NCBI RefSeq assembly: GCF_900113635.1
Contig: NZ_FOQA01000007.1
Span: forward strand, 91,454-155,453
Direction of reading: 5' to 3'
DNA length: 64,000 bases
From: Tindallia magadiensis
GTDB taxonomy: Bacteria > Bacillota > Clostridia > Peptostreptococcales > Tindalliaceae
Positions 25,149-34,533 of this stretch are shown here, piece by piece (positions within the stretch are counted from its first letter, which is position 1; the number at the start of each line of letters is the position of its first letter). Below the pieces are notes generated by a model. The model worked only from the letters and a program-made list of their open reading frames with translations, was not told the origin of the DNA and searched no databases. The translations under genes and the position numbers were made by a program.

Positions 25149-26162
25149 ATGGAGTATTTTTTGTTTTTTATTAGTGCAGTAATAGTTGTGTTTGCAGGAA
25201 CCAGATTAGCAACCTATGGCGATATTTTAGCAACACACACACCGCTAGGATATACACTAGTGGGAGCTGTTTTAATAGCGGCAGTTACAAGCCTTCCAGA
25301 AATATCCAGTAGTATATCAGCTTCGCTAATTGGTTCTCCAGACCTTGCTTTTGGAAATGTTTTAGGAAGCAATGGCTTTAATTTGGTGATTATTGCTATT
25401 GCAGATATAGTACAAGGCCCGGGAAGCTTATTGCGAATGGTGCGTGAAAGTCATATTCTTTCATCTATTTTTGGTATTATTCTTACGGTGATTAGTATGA
25501 TGGGAATCCTTATTGCTCCTTATCATATGTTTGAGTTTACAATAGGCTGGATTAGCAGTTTTAGCCTTATTATTATGATTACATACATGATGGCAATGAC
25601 AATGATGGTAAGATATGAAAATAAATTTACTGTTATTACAAATACTCAACAAGATTCTGAAAAAACGGTCAAGAACCAAGATGTAGTAAAGAGTACAATC
25701 CTTAAGTTTGTCTTTATGGCTGTTTTTATTGTCATAGCAGGCATACAACTATCGATTAATGCTAATATTATTGCTGAAAAATCGGGGTTAGGACAGACGT
25801 TTGTAGGAACTCTTTTAATGGCGGGTGCTACCTCTTTACCAGAATTAGTGGCTACTATAGCGGCGATTCGTATCGGTGCTTATGATATGGCGGTTGGAAA
25901 TGTTTTAGGTAGTAACTTGCTTAATATGTTCATTATATCAATTTCAGATATGACCTACCTTAAAGGGTCTGTTTTTATCGATGTTAGTCAAGAACATTTG
26001 TTGACAGCTGCTACAACCATTTTATTAAGTGGAATAGTAGTGATCGGTTTGTTTTACCGCTCAAAAAGAAGTTTTATGAAGATGGGTTGGGATTCTATTT
26101 TAATATTAATAGGATATATGGTGATGCTGTATCTTTTGTTTCAAATTTCCGTATCATTTTGA
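25149..26162 (+). CDS. Sodium/calcium exchanger family (CaCA) membrane protein
   Basis: A 337-residue membrane protein with about ten helices and the two alpha repeats of the CaCA superfamily: AAVTSLPEISSSISASLIGS with GNVLGSNGFNL in the first half and AGATSLPELVATIAAIRIGA with GNVLGSNLLNM in the second. These repeats hold the cation-binding Glu/Asn residues. It exchanges a divalent cation, probably Ca2+, for Na+ or H+. ATG 25149, after GGAGAG, is preferred to an upstream in-frame start at 25101 that would overlap the previous gene. Confidence 0.92.
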   Translation: MEYFLFFISAVIVVFAGTRLATYGDILATHTPLGYTLVGAVLIAAVTSLPEISSSISASLIGSPDLAFGNVLGSNGFNLVIIAIADIVQGPGSLLRMVRESHILSSIFGIILTVISMMGILIAPYHMFEFTIGWISSFSLIIMITYMMAMTMMVRYENKFTVITNTQQDSEKTVKNQDVVKSTILKFVFMAVFIVIAGIQLSINANIIAEKSGLGQTFVGTLLMAGATSLPELVATIAAIRIGAYDMAVGNVLGSNLLNMFIISISDMTYLKGSVFIDVSQEHLLTAATTILLSGIVVIGLFYRSKRSFMKMGWDSILILIGYMVMLYLLFQISVSF

Positions 26163-26177
26163 TAGGGGGCCTAAATA

Positions 26178-27746
26178 ATGAAAGTGCTATATAGTGAGCA
26201 AATGAACATACTTGATCAAAAGGCTGTAACTGAGTATAAGATTCCAGGATTGATATTAATGGAACATGCAAGTTTAGCTCTCGAAAAAGAAATAGTAAAA
26301 CAATCGCAAAAGAGAGCCGTGAATAAGGTGATCATTTGTTGTGGAATTGGAAATAACGGAGGAGATGGCTTAGCACTTGCAAGACAGTTGTTAAAGAAAA
26401 AAATAGAGATTACCGTTTTTTTATTGGGTAATCCTCAACAATTAAAAAAAGATTCTCAAGATAATTACATAATGATAAGCAAACAATTGGATAACATGTA
26501 TTGTTTGAAAAATAATATTCAAGATGAAAAGAATAAAATGGTGGAGAGATTTCAAAAGGAACTGCAAACAGCCGATTTAATAGTGGATGCATTGTTGGGG
26601 ACAGGATTAGATAGGTCTATCGAAGGTATCTATGACCTATTTATCCATGCTATTAATGAGTCTCTGTGTACCGTGCTAGCCGTTGATATTCCATCGGGAG
26701 TACAGGGAAATACGGGCAAAATTTTATCCAGAGCAGTGCAAGCAGATAGTACAGTTACTTTTCAGTTACCCAAAGTAGGGAATGTTATATACCCAGGTGC
26801 TTATAACAATGGTAAACTTATGGTAGCTGATATCGGCATTCCAGAAAAACTTATTGATAAAAGTGAGTTTGCTGCTAGAATTTCGGATGCAGATTCAGTT
26901 AAAAAATGGGTGCGAAGGTATAGAAAAGATGATCATAAAGGGTGTAGCGGAACCGTATTAATCATTGCTGGTGTAAAGGGAATGACAGGTGCTACAGTGC
27001 TGGCTGCAAAATCGGCTATGAAAAGTGGTGCCGGATTGGTGAGAATAGCCTGCGAAGAGTCTTTGGTTCAATTGTTTGAACAATTGATTCATGAAACGAC
27101 GACGATTGGTTATCCTATAGATAAAGACGGTCATTTACTGAAATGTGCAAAAACTATTTTACAAAGCCAAATAGATTTGGCAGACGTAGTGGTAATAGGA
27201 CCCGGATGGGGTTCAAGTAAGAGCAGAAGGACACAACTTGAATTTTTGTTACAAAACTGTCAAAAACCCTTGATACTAGATGCGGATGCATTAAATATCC
27301 TGTCCGATAACATGGAGCTATTTGCGTACAATAATAAGCATTGGGTATTGACTCCACATCCTGGAGAAATGGCTCGATTGACTGGTTTGTCTGTAGAAGA
27401 AGTGAATCAAAACCGATTAGATGTTGCTAAGAATTTTGCTGAAAAATGGAATACCACTTTGGTGTTAAAAGGTGCCAATACAATAATAGTAAATGAAAAA
27501 CAGGAAACTTGGATTAATACAACTGGTAATCCTGGGATGGCAGCAGGAGGAAGTGGCGATGTTTTAGCAGGAATAATAGCGTCTTTATGTTGTCGAACAG
27601 AGACTGTGTTACAGTCAGCTGTTGCAGGTGCGTTTTTACATGGGCTAACCGGTGACCTGGTGGCTGATGAAAAAGGAAAATTTGGCATGACATCCGGAGA
27701 TTTAATCGAATATTTACCTAATATAATGAAAAAAATAATCGAGTGA
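26178..27746 (+). CDS. nnr: Bifunctional NAD(P)H-hydrate epimerase/dehydratase
   Basis: Nnr repairs hydrated NAD(P)H. The 522-residue protein fuses the YjeF_N epimerase (about residues 1-215: CCGIGNNGGDGLALARQL, DALLGTGLDR, VDIPSGVQGNTG) with the ADP-dependent dehydratase (about 225-515: HKGCSGTVLIIAGVKGMTGATVLAAKSAMKSGAG, GPGWG, LDADALNIL, LTPHPGEMARL, NTTGNPGMAAGGSGDVLAG). Both modules look intact. It follows the exchanger after 15 bases. Its stop codon lies within a terminator stem. Confidence 0.97.
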   Translation: MKVLYSEQMNILDQKAVTEYKIPGLILMEHASLALEKEIVKQSQKRAVNKVIICCGIGNNGGDGLALARQLLKKKIEITVFLLGNPQQLKKDSQDNYIMISKQLDNMYCLKNNIQDEKNKMVERFQKELQTADLIVDALLGTGLDRSIEGIYDLFIHAINESLCTVLAVDIPSGVQGNTGKILSRAVQADSTVTFQLPKVGNVIYPGAYNNGKLMVADIGIPEKLIDKSEFAARISDADSVKKWVRRYRKDDHKGCSGTVLIIAGVKGMTGATVLAAKSAMKSGAGLVRIACEESLVQLFEQLIHETTTIGYPIDKDGHLLKCAKTILQSQIDLADVVVIGPGWGSSKSRRTQLEFLLQNCQKPLILDADALNILSDNMELFAYNNKHWVLTPHPGEMARLTGLSVEEVNQNRLDVAKNFAEKWNTTLVLKGANTIIVNEKQETWINTTGNPGMAAGGSGDVLAGIIASLCCRTETVLQSAVAGAFLHGLTGDLVADEKGKFGMTSGDLIEYLPNIMKKIIE

Positions 27747-27769
27747 CCTAAAGGGCACTCGATTATTTT
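27732..27769. terminator. Bidirectional terminator overlapping the nnr stop codon
   Basis: AAAATAATCGAGTG (27732-27745) pairs perfectly over 14 bases with CACTCGATTATTTT (27756-27769) around a 10-base loop, between convergent genes. Confidence 0.88.
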
Positions 27770-27802
27770 GTATTTAGTCCTGAAAAGGAACCTTATATTA
27801 GC

Positions 27803-28309
27803 TTAAAAAGGAGAAAATCCTTGATCAAACCAGTTGTTTTGCATAGCTTCTTGGTATTCTTCATGAAAGAGTCGACGATGTTCATTTTCCCACTCACATA
27901 ATTTTAATAACATTTTTTTACCGATTGGATCCGTAGTTTGATCCGCTGCCTTTTGATAGTATTCAGCAAAATCGTTTTCAATTAAATATGCCATTCTTAA
28001 AATGGATAAATCTGCATGGCTATGAAGCTTATCAGCACTTAAATTCTCTGTTTCTTTTCTTTTGGTGAATAGTGACTGATCAGGATTTTGTTCTAACTTA
28101 TGACTAAGGTCTAACCATTCGCCTTTTTCATTTAGCGAGTCATACTGTGCTTTGAGAATTTCATAGTGTTCTTTCTCTGTTTGAGCTAGTGATTTGAATA
28201 AGAGCTTTGCTGTTTCATTTTCTGCCTGATCCACAAAGCTTTCATAAAACTTTTGTCCCTGAAGTTCCATCGTCATAGCAAACTCAATAATACTTTTTTC
28301 TGTATTCAT
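27803..28309 (-). CDS. Ferritin-like/rubrerythrin-type diiron protein
   Basis: A 168-residue helical protein with the ferritin-like diiron ligand pattern: MELQGQKFYESF, LAQTEKEHYEIL, YLIENDFAEYY and LCEWENEHRRLF, giving the Glu and E-xx-H residues of two helix pairs. There is no rubredoxin domain. It probably reduces peroxide or handles iron, as expected for an anaerobe. ATG 28309, just after AGGAGGAAT, is preferred to the upstream in-frame ATG at 28330. The ribosome site overlaps the end of the FliL-like gene, so the two are coupled. Confidence 0.85.
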   Translation of the reverse strand: MNTEKSIIEFAMTMELQGQKFYESFVDQAENETAKLLFKSLAQTEKEHYEILKAQYDSLNEKGEWLDLSHKLEQNPDQSLFTKRKETENLSADKLHSHADLSILRMAYLIENDFAEYYQKAADQTTDPIGKKMLLKLCEWENEHRRLFHEEYQEAMQNNWFDQGFSPF

Positions 28310-28319
28310 GATATTCCTC

Positions 28320-28769
28320 CTATTGTACAATCATTTCATCATAATAAATGTTAATTGGCGTAATTGATAATTCACTTTGTAAATTCTCAATTAACTTGTT
28401 CTGCAATACATTAAGACCATGAGCATCAAGCATTGATTCGGCAGGAATTGAATTGATTGTTTGTGAAATAATCGCTTTAGAACGCTCTGAATAGCGGTTG
28501 ATTTCACGCATATCATTCCGTGTTTCTAACTCTAAAACAACGGTCATTTTAACGTAGGCCCTTCGTCCACCATCCTCTGTTCTTGCGGCTTGTGTGAGAA
28601 CTTCGACGGGGACGGTATAAGGAGATATGGTTTCTCTTGTCTCCCTTGATGAATCATCTAGCGTGTAAACAATGTAAAAGGTAGTTAATGCAGCAAAGAT
28701 GGCAATAAAGAAGAGAAATAGAATTAATGCTATTTCTTTCTTTTTTTGCTTTGTATTAGTGCGTTTCAT
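28320..28769 (-). CDS. FliL-like single-pass membrane protein
   Basis: A 149-residue protein with a Lys-rich N-terminus, one membrane helix (about residues 12-35) and an extracytoplasmic domain whose pattern (VKMTVVLELETRNDMREINRYSERSKAIISQTINSI, LIENLQSEL, IYYDEMIVQ) matches FliL, the stator-associated flagellar protein. No flagellar gene is nearby, so its partner is unclear. The MotA/OmpA-type pair at 36.6-38.6 kb is a distant possibility. It starts 34 bases after the DHOD-like gene and is co-transcribed with it. Confidence 0.78.
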   Translation of the reverse strand: MKRTNTKQKKKEIALILFLFFIAIFAALTTFYIVYTLDDSSRETRETISPYTVPVEVLTQAARTEDGGRRAYVKMTVVLELETRNDMREINRYSERSKAIISQTINSIPAESMLDAHGLNVLQNKLIENLQSELSITPINIYYDEMIVQ

Positions 28770-28803
28770 TATGGATCATATCCTTCATCAAGAGATGGTA
28801 TTT

Positions 28804-29799
28804 CTAAAAAAAGCTGCTTTTTTTCAAGAGCATTTCGATGTATTGAACTCTTTCGTAGGCCCAAGGATCCCGCAACTTACTCTTACTCATTTTACCACAA
28901 AAATCACTAATGCTGAGATATCCTTTTAATTCCATCCATTTATTAATCCCTTGATTGATTTTAGTGATTTGATCAGTTCCATTCTTATAAAGAGCGCTAA
29001 CCACCTGAACAGATTTAGAACCTACTAGAATTGCTTTCACAGCTTCTTCATAGTCAAGAATACCATTACTAGCTGTAAGGGGAGAGTCGAGTCGATCGCT
29101 CAAAAGAGCGATCCATTGAATGGCTAATAAATCGTCTTGAGCATCGCTGAAAGAAAAAGTAACAGATTCTGTTTCGCTCATAATATCAATGTCAGGTTGA
29201 AAAAAACGATTAAACAGCGTAAAGCCATCCGCACCTGCCTGATCGAGGTCTGTAATGACATTAGTAAGATGTGTATAATAAGGACTCAATTTAATGCCGA
29301 CAGGTATACTTACAGTATTTTTAACATGTTTAATAACTTCAATTTGATCGTTTATGATATCTTCAGCGGTAACATTTGGTTGTGATGGCAATGAATAAAA
29401 ATTCAGCTCTAATCCATCAACACCAGCCTTTTCAAGATCCTTTGCAAAAGAAGTCCAACCATTCAATGTAACGGCGTTAAGACTTGCAATGACAGGGATA
29501 GAAACTTCTTGTTTGATTTTTTTGACCATTTGAATATGTGCTGCATCGCCAGAATGTTCGAGATGAGGAAAATGAGTAATCATTTCGGCGTGCAAATCAT
29601 TATATCTTTCTAATTGTTCATTTAGCTGATGCTTTTCAAGTTGAATTTCTTCTTCAAAAAGCGACTTTACTATAACGGCACCAGCACCTGCGTTTTCAAG
29701 TTCTTTAACTTTATCTGGCCTTGTTGTTAATGTGCATGCTCCAACGACTACCGGACTTTTAATGGGAATACCATAAACTTCAGTTTGTAGAGTAGACAC
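28804..29799 (-). CDS. Dihydroorotate dehydrogenase-like flavoprotein
   Basis: A 331-residue TIM-barrel FMN protein of the class-1 dihydroorotate dehydrogenase superfamily (SPVVVGACTLT, GAGAVIVKSLFEEEI, VDGLELNFYSLP, IPVGIKLSPYYT, GADGFTLFNRF, LTASNGILDYEEAVKAILVGSKSVQVVSALY). Members of this branch are usually annotated DHOD-like and are often not pyrimidine enzymes; no other pyr gene is nearby. GTG 29799, with GGAGGGG about six bases upstream, is preferred to ATG 29814, which lies within the ribosome binding site. Confidence 0.85.
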   Translation of the reverse strand: MSTLQTEVYGIPIKSPVVVGACTLTTRPDKVKELENAGAGAVIVKSLFEEEIQLEKHQLNEQLERYNDLHAEMITHFPHLEHSGDAAHIQMVKKIKQEVSIPVIASLNAVTLNGWTSFAKDLEKAGVDGLELNFYSLPSQPNVTAEDIINDQIEVIKHVKNTVSIPVGIKLSPYYTHLTNVITDLDQAGADGFTLFNRFFQPDIDIMSETESVTFSFSDAQDDLLAIQWIALLSDRLDSPLTASNGILDYEEAVKAILVGSKSVQVVSALYKNGTDQITKINQGINKWMELKGYLSISDFCGKMSKSKLRDPWAYERVQYIEMLLKKSSFF

Positions 29800-29928
29800 A
29801 AAAAACCCCTCCATTTCATTAGTTTCGCAAACAAAAATACACCTTATCTCTTTATGTACCTAAATTATTATTGAATAAACAACATCGCCCATAGATATTT
29901 TTGAGAAAGCATTATTCGTCAGAAAGGA

Positions 29929-29956
29929 TTGATTTTTTAAATAAAAATGGTATAAT
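29929..29956 (+). promoter_or_regulatory. Sigma-A promoter of the dnaJ-like-clpB operon
   Basis: TTGATT (29929-29934), a 16-base spacer and TATAAT (29951-29956) with a TGG extension. The start site would fall just before or within the CtsR-like direct repeat. Confidence 0.85.
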
Positions 29957-29968
29957 TAAAATAACGAA

Positions 29969-29985
29969 GGTCAAAGAAGGTCTAA
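29969..29985 (+). promoter_or_regulatory. CtsR operator (heptanucleotide direct repeat)
   Basis: GGTCAAA-GAA-GGTCTAA is the tandem heptamer with 3-base spacing recognised by the CtsR heat-shock repressor (consensus GGTCAAA-nnn-GGTCAAA), with one mismatch in the second half. It sits 13 bases after the -10 box, placed to block transcription initiation of dnaJ-like-clpB. Confidence 0.88.
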
Positions 29986-29997
29986 GAGGGTGGTGTC

Positions 29998-30948
29998 ATG
30001 AAATACAAAGATTATTATAAAATATTAGGCATCGGTAAAGAAGCATCACGATCGGAAATTAAAAAAGCATATCGACAACTTGCTAAAAAATATCATCCGG
30101 ATAAACATCCAAATAATCAAGAAATGGAGAAAAGATTTAAAGAAATAAATGAAGCCTATGAAGTTCTTGGTGATGAAGAAAAACGCAAAAAATTTGATCA
30201 GTTAGATCGTTATCATGGGTTTCAAAATGGTACTGATATTGATCCTAACCAATTTGGATTCGAATTCTCAGGTGCTGGGTTTAAAAACAAAAATCATCAA
30301 AATAATAGTGATTTCAGTGATTTTTTCAATCTTTTCTTTCAAGGTGGAGACTTTGGCGAGTTTCATAAAAATGATTTTTTTAGTGGAGCAGGTTATTACT
30401 CTCCAAAATCTGATCAAGAGCCAGTTGATATAGAGGCTGAGTTGGAAATTTCTCTAGAGGAAGCTTATAACGGGAAAGAAAAACAGTTTACTCTTTTTTA
30501 TGGGAATGAAGAAAAAACCTTATCTGTAAAAATTCCTCAAGGGATAACATCTGGTGAACGAGTGAGGTTGAGAAATCAAGGGAAAAGCAGTGATGCGGGA
30601 CGTCGAAAGGGAGACTTGATACTAACGATAGTAGTTAAAGATGACAGGCATAGGAAATTGGAAGGGTTAAATCTTCATCAAATTGTTTATATTTCGCCAT
30701 GGGAGGCGGCTTTTGGTGCTGAAATACTGGTTAACTCTTTATCGGGCAATGTCAGGGTTAAAGTTCCACCGGGAAGTCAGTCTGGAAAAAAGCTTAAACT
30801 CTCAAAGCAAGGATATAAAAATAGGGCTGGCGTAAAAGGAGATTTAATTATTGAATTGATGATTAGAAACCCAGAAGTGTTAACGATGAAGGAAAGAGAA
30901 TTGTACAAGCAATTACAAGACGTTTCTCAATATAATCCAAGAAAATAG
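29998..30948 (+). CDS. DnaJ-class co-chaperone (CbpA-like, no zinc finger)
   Basis: A 316-residue J-domain protein. The J domain (about residues 3-68) contains YHPDKHPNN with the DnaK-activating HPD. A Phe/Gly-rich linker follows (about 70-140) and then two C-terminal substrate-binding beta domains (about 147-310: [54 protein letters not shown]). The Cys-rich zinc region of true DnaJ is missing, so it is class II. It is co-transcribed with clpB, 11 bases downstream, under a CtsR-like operator, and would deliver substrates to a DnaK-ClpB disaggregase. Confidence 0.93.
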   Translation: MKYKDYYKILGIGKEASRSEIKKAYRQLAKKYHPDKHPNNQEMEKRFKEINEAYEVLGDEEKRKKFDQLDRYHGFQNGTDIDPNQFGFEFSGAGFKNKNHQNNSDFSDFFNLFFQGGDFGEFHKNDFFSGAGYYSPKSDQEPVDIEAELEISLEEAYNGKEKQFTLFYGNEEKTLSVKIPQGITSGERVRLRNQGKSSDAGRRKGDLILTIVVKDDRHRKLEGLNLHQIVYISPWEAAFGAEILVNSLSGNVRVKVPPGSQSGKKLKLSKQGYKNRAGVKGDLIIELMIRNPEVLTMKERELYKQLQDVSQYNPRK

Positions 30949-30959
30949 GAGGCGATAGG

Positions 30960-33575
30960 ATGAATGTAGAAAAATTCACGCAAAAATCTCAAGAAGCTAT
31001 CATGAAATCTCAAGAAATTGCTTTAGAAAAAAATCATCAGTATGTGGAGACAGAACATCTACATCTAGGATTATTAATGCAAGAAAATGGCTTAATTCCT
31101 ACACTGATTCAACATATGGGTATTCCGGTTCGTCATATAATTCAAGAAATAGAAAAAGAAGTAAATAGCCTGCCGGTGGTTACTGGATCTGGAGCTAAAG
31201 AAGTCTATATAACAAGAAGCTTTAATCACACACTTATTCAATCTGAAAAAATAGCAAAAGAATTTAAGGATGACTATGTAGCGGTTGAACATATTTATTT
31301 AGCCTTAATAAGGGGAAAAGAGTTATCCGCAGCTAAGCATTTCAAACAATTTAACATCACAGAATCACTATTTTTGAAAGCATTAAACGAAGTGCGAGGT
31401 AGTCAACGTGTTACAAATCAAAACCCAGAAGACACATATAGTCCATTAGAGAAGTATGGAAGAGATTTAGTGGAAATGGCAAGGCAAGGAAAGCTGGACC
31501 CTGTCATTGGTAGAGATGCTGAAATCAGAAGAGTTATTCGTATCTTGAGCAGAAGAACCAAGAACAATCCAGTACTAATAGGGGATCCAGGTGTTGGGAA
31601 AACGGCTATAGCAGAAGGGTTAGCACAACGTATTGTAAAAGGAGATGTTCCAGAAGGCTTAAAAGATAAAACAATATTTGCTCTTGATATGGGAGCCCTT
31701 ATAGCTGGTGCTAAATATAGAGGAGAGTTTGAAGAACGATTAAAAGCAGTACTAAAAGAGATCGAAAAATCCGATGGCAAGATTCTTCTATTTGTTGATG
31801 AAATTCACAATATCGTTGGTGCTGGTAAAACAGAAGGTTCTATGGATGCTGGCAATCTCTTAAAACCTATGCTAGCGAGGGGAGAATTACATTGCATCGG
31901 AGCCACGACGTTAGATGAACATCGCAAATATATTGAAAAAGATGCCGCCTTAGAAAGAAGGTTTCAAAAGGTATTGATTGATGCACCGGATGTTGAAACA
32001 ACCATCTCTATTTTAAGAGGGTTAAAAGAAAGATTTGAAATTCATCATGGAGTCAGGATTACGGATAATGCATTAGTATCCTGTGCCGTTTTATCAGATC
32101 GATATATAACAGATCGTTTTTTGCCAGATAAAGCGATTGATTTAATGGATGAAGCGGCAGCTATGATTCGTACAGAAATTGACAGCATGCCTTCAGAGCT
32201 GGATGAAATACAAAGACGAGTAATGCAACTGGAGATAGAAAAAGAAGCACTAAAAAAAGAAAAAGATTCCGTCTCTAAAGAAAGACTGGAAGAGCTAGAA
32301 AAAGAAATACATCACTTGAAAGAACAACAAGAGCATTTGCAAGCAAGATGGCAACAGGAAAAAGATGCTCTGAGTAAAGAAAAAGAACTGAAAAGCGAGC
32401 TAGAAAACGTTAGGCAATCCATAGAAAATGCTGAAAGAAAGTATGACCTTGAAGAATTAGCTAGATTGCGGTACGGTGTTTTACCTGAAATAGAAAAAAA
32501 AATAAAGACTCAACAAAGTAAGCTGGAAGCATATGGCGACGCCAGAATGCTAAAAGAAGAAGTAACAGAATGTGAAATAAGCGAAATTATCTCCAAATGG
32601 ACAGGCATACCAATCACTCGTTTATTGGAAAGCGAAAAAGAAAAGCTTTTGAATATGGAAAAAATACTGCATAAACGTGTCATTGGACAAAATGAAGCGG
32701 TAACGGCCGTTAGTGATGCCGTTATCAGGGCAAGATCTGGACTAAAGGATCTTCACAAACCAATGGGTTCTTTCTTGTTTTTAGGACCAACAGGAGTTGG
32801 GAAAACAGAACTTGCAAAAGCATTGGCGGAGTCTTTGTTTGATAGCGAGAATAACATGGTACGCATTGATATGAGTGAATACATGGAAAAATTCTCTGTA
32901 TCCAGATTGATTGGAGCTCCTCCGGGTTATGTTGGATATGAGGAAGGTGGACAGCTGACAGAAGCAGTGCGTCGAAAACCATATAGTGTTATACTTTTGG
33001 ATGAAATAGAAAAAGCCCATGCAGATGTATTTCATATTTTATTGCAAGTATTAGATGATGGAAGGTTAACAGATAGTCATGGAAAAACGATAGATTTTAG
33101 AAATACGTTGGTGATTATGACTTCTAATCTTGGAAGTCACCATATACTTGAGGGTCTTACGGCAGATGCTTCTATTACAGAAGAGACGCGGACTTTAGTA
33201 TATAAGGAATTAAAAGCTTTATTTAGGCCAGAGTTTCTTAATCGAATTGATGAAACTGTTTTATTCAAGCCTTTAGAAAAAGAAGAAATATATCAGATTA
33301 TTGACTTAGCTGTTCTTCAAATAGAAAAACGGCTTGAAGAACAAAATATCAAAATAAAAATAGACGTAGATGCAAAAAACTATTTAGTGGAGAAAGGATA
33401 TTCAGCTATTTATGGTGCACGTCCCATCAAACGCTTAATACAGAAAGAAATGGAAACGGGAATTGGAAAAATGATCTTAAAAGGACAAGTACCGATAGGT
33501 AGTTGTATAAACGTTTCAAGTGAAGAACATCGGTTGAGTTATCGGATAGAAAAAGATACTATTAAAAAGGGATAA
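30960..33575 (+). CDS. clpB: ATP-dependent disaggregase ClpB
   Basis: ClpB, with DnaK, extracts proteins from aggregates. The 871-residue protein has the double Clp N domain (about residues 1-145), a first AAA+ module with Walker [10 protein letters not shown] (about 208) and [12 protein letters not shown], a long coiled-coil middle domain (about 400-525, Glu/Lys-rich) that distinguishes ClpB from ClpC, a second AAA+ module with GPTGVGKTE (about 609), and the C-terminal small domain. The long middle domain and the lack of a ClpP-binding IGF-type loop support ClpB. AGGAGG precedes ATG 30960. Confidence 0.97.
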   Translation: MNVEKFTQKSQEAIMKSQEIALEKNHQYVETEHLHLGLLMQENGLIPTLIQHMGIPVRHIIQEIEKEVNSLPVVTGSGAKEVYITRSFNHTLIQSEKIAKEFKDDYVAVEHIYLALIRGKELSAAKHFKQFNITESLFLKALNEVRGSQRVTNQNPEDTYSPLEKYGRDLVEMARQGKLDPVIGRDAEIRRVIRILSRRTKNNPVLIGDPGVGKTAIAEGLAQRIVKGDVPEGLKDKTIFALDMGALIAGAKYRGEFEERLKAVLKEIEKSDGKILLFVDEIHNIVGAGKTEGSMDAGNLLKPMLARGELHCIGATTLDEHRKYIEKDAALERRFQKVLIDAPDVETTISILRGLKERFEIHHGVRITDNALVSCAVLSDRYITDRFLPDKAIDLMDEAAAMIRTEIDSMPSELDEIQRRVMQLEIEKEALKKEKDSVSKERLEELEKEIHHLKEQQEHLQARWQQEKDALSKEKELKSELENVRQSIENAERKYDLEELARLRYGVLPEIEKKIKTQQSKLEAYGDARMLKEEVTECEISEIISKWTGIPITRLLESEKEKLLNMEKILHKRVIGQNEAVTAVSDAVIRARSGLKDLHKPMGSFLFLGPTGVGKTELAKALAESLFDSENNMVRIDMSEYMEKFSVSRLIGAPPGYVGYEEGGQLTEAVRRKPYSVILLDEIEKAHADVFHILLQVLDDGRLTDSHGKTIDFRNTLVIMTSNLGSHHILEGLTADASITEETRTLVYKELKALFRPEFLNRIDETVLFKPLEKEEIYQIIDLAVLQIEKRLEEQNIKIKIDVDAKNYLVEKGYSAIYGARPIKRLIQKEMETGIGKMILKGQVPIGSCINVSSEEHRLSYRIEKDTIKKG

Positions 33576-33586
33576 ACAAATGTACT

Positions 33587-33628
33587 TCCTCTGATTTAAT
33601 GATAGAATTAAACCAGAGGATCTTTTTT
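33587..33628 (+). terminator. Terminator after clpB
   Basis: TCCTCTGATTTAAT (33587-33600) pairs with ATTAAACCAGAGGA (33607-33620), with one A-C mismatch, and is followed by TCTTTTTTT. Confidence 0.9.
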
Positions 33629-33660
33629 TATCCGGAGATATAATAGGGAGCTGTTATTAA

Positions 33661-34506
33661 ATGTTAGAAGCCATGTATTACAAAAAAAATCATAACAGTG
33701 GAACGGTGACATGTATGCTATGTCCCCATCGATGTGTGATCACACTAGGAAATAGAGGACGATGCGGTGTTAGAGAGAATAATGGAGGTGAGCTCCTATC
33801 CTTAAATTATGGTGAGTTGACAGCTATTAATATCGACCCTATAGAAAAAAAACCTTTATTTCATTTTATGCCAGGAAGTAAAACTTTATCCGTAGGCAGC
33901 TTTGGATGTAATTTCAAGTGCCCCTATTGTCAAAACCATATCATTGCCTTTGAAAAACCAACAACAAAAGAAATTTCCCCAGAAGTCCTAGTAAATCAAG
34001 CTAAAGAACTTACTATTCCAAGCATATCGTATACCTATAATGAACCTACTATTTATTACGAATATATTTATCATACGGCTTTGCTAGCCCAAAAAAATGG
34101 TCTAAAGAATATTCTTGTGACCAATGGATATATAGAAAATATTCCATTAAAAGAACTATTAAAGTTTATCGATGCGGTAAACATTGACCTAAAAGCTTTT
34201 AATAACGATACCTATGAAAAAATATGTCATGGTAGTTTAGATCCAGTGTTAAGAACGATTAATAAGTCATATCAGGAATGCCATATGGAAATTACGGTTT
34301 TATTAGTACCAGGAATGCATGGAGAGTTAGAGCTAAAAAAAATGTTTCAGTGGATAGCGGCTATTTCCGACAGGATACCTGTTCATTTGAGTCGATATTT
34401 TCCCAAATACCGATACACGGCTCCGTCGACCTCCATCTCATGGATGAACAAAGTGAAGGGACTAGCCGAAGAGTACTTGAAAAACGTATATTTAGGAAAT
34501 GTATAA
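33661..34506 (+). CDS. AmmeMemoRadiSam system radical SAM enzyme
   Basis: A 281-residue radical SAM protein. An N-terminal Cys-rich segment (CMLCPHRC and RCGVREN, about residues 20-43) precedes the SAM cluster motif C-x3-C-x2-C in GCNFKCPYCQNH (about residues 81-92), then SYTYNEPTIYYEY and NIDLKAF. The family, related to PflA-type activases, is encoded with Memo and AMMECR1 proteins in many anaerobes and archaea. Its substrate is unknown. The next gene, 27 bases downstream, encodes Memo and AMMECR1 fused, completing the set. Confidence 0.92.
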   Translation: MLEAMYYKKNHNSGTVTCMLCPHRCVITLGNRGRCGVRENNGGELLSLNYGELTAINIDPIEKKPLFHFMPGSKTLSVGSFGCNFKCPYCQNHIIAFEKPTTKEISPEVLVNQAKELTIPSISYTYNEPTIYYEYIYHTALLAQKNGLKNILVTNGYIENIPLKELLKFIDAVNIDLKAFNNDTYEKICHGSLDPVLRTINKSYQECHMEITVLLVPGMHGELELKKMFQWIAAISDRIPVHLSRYFPKYRYTAPSTSISWMNKVKGLAEEYLKNVYLGNV

Positions 34507-34533
34507 TGAGTGCAATAAGAGAAGGGAGAAGAT

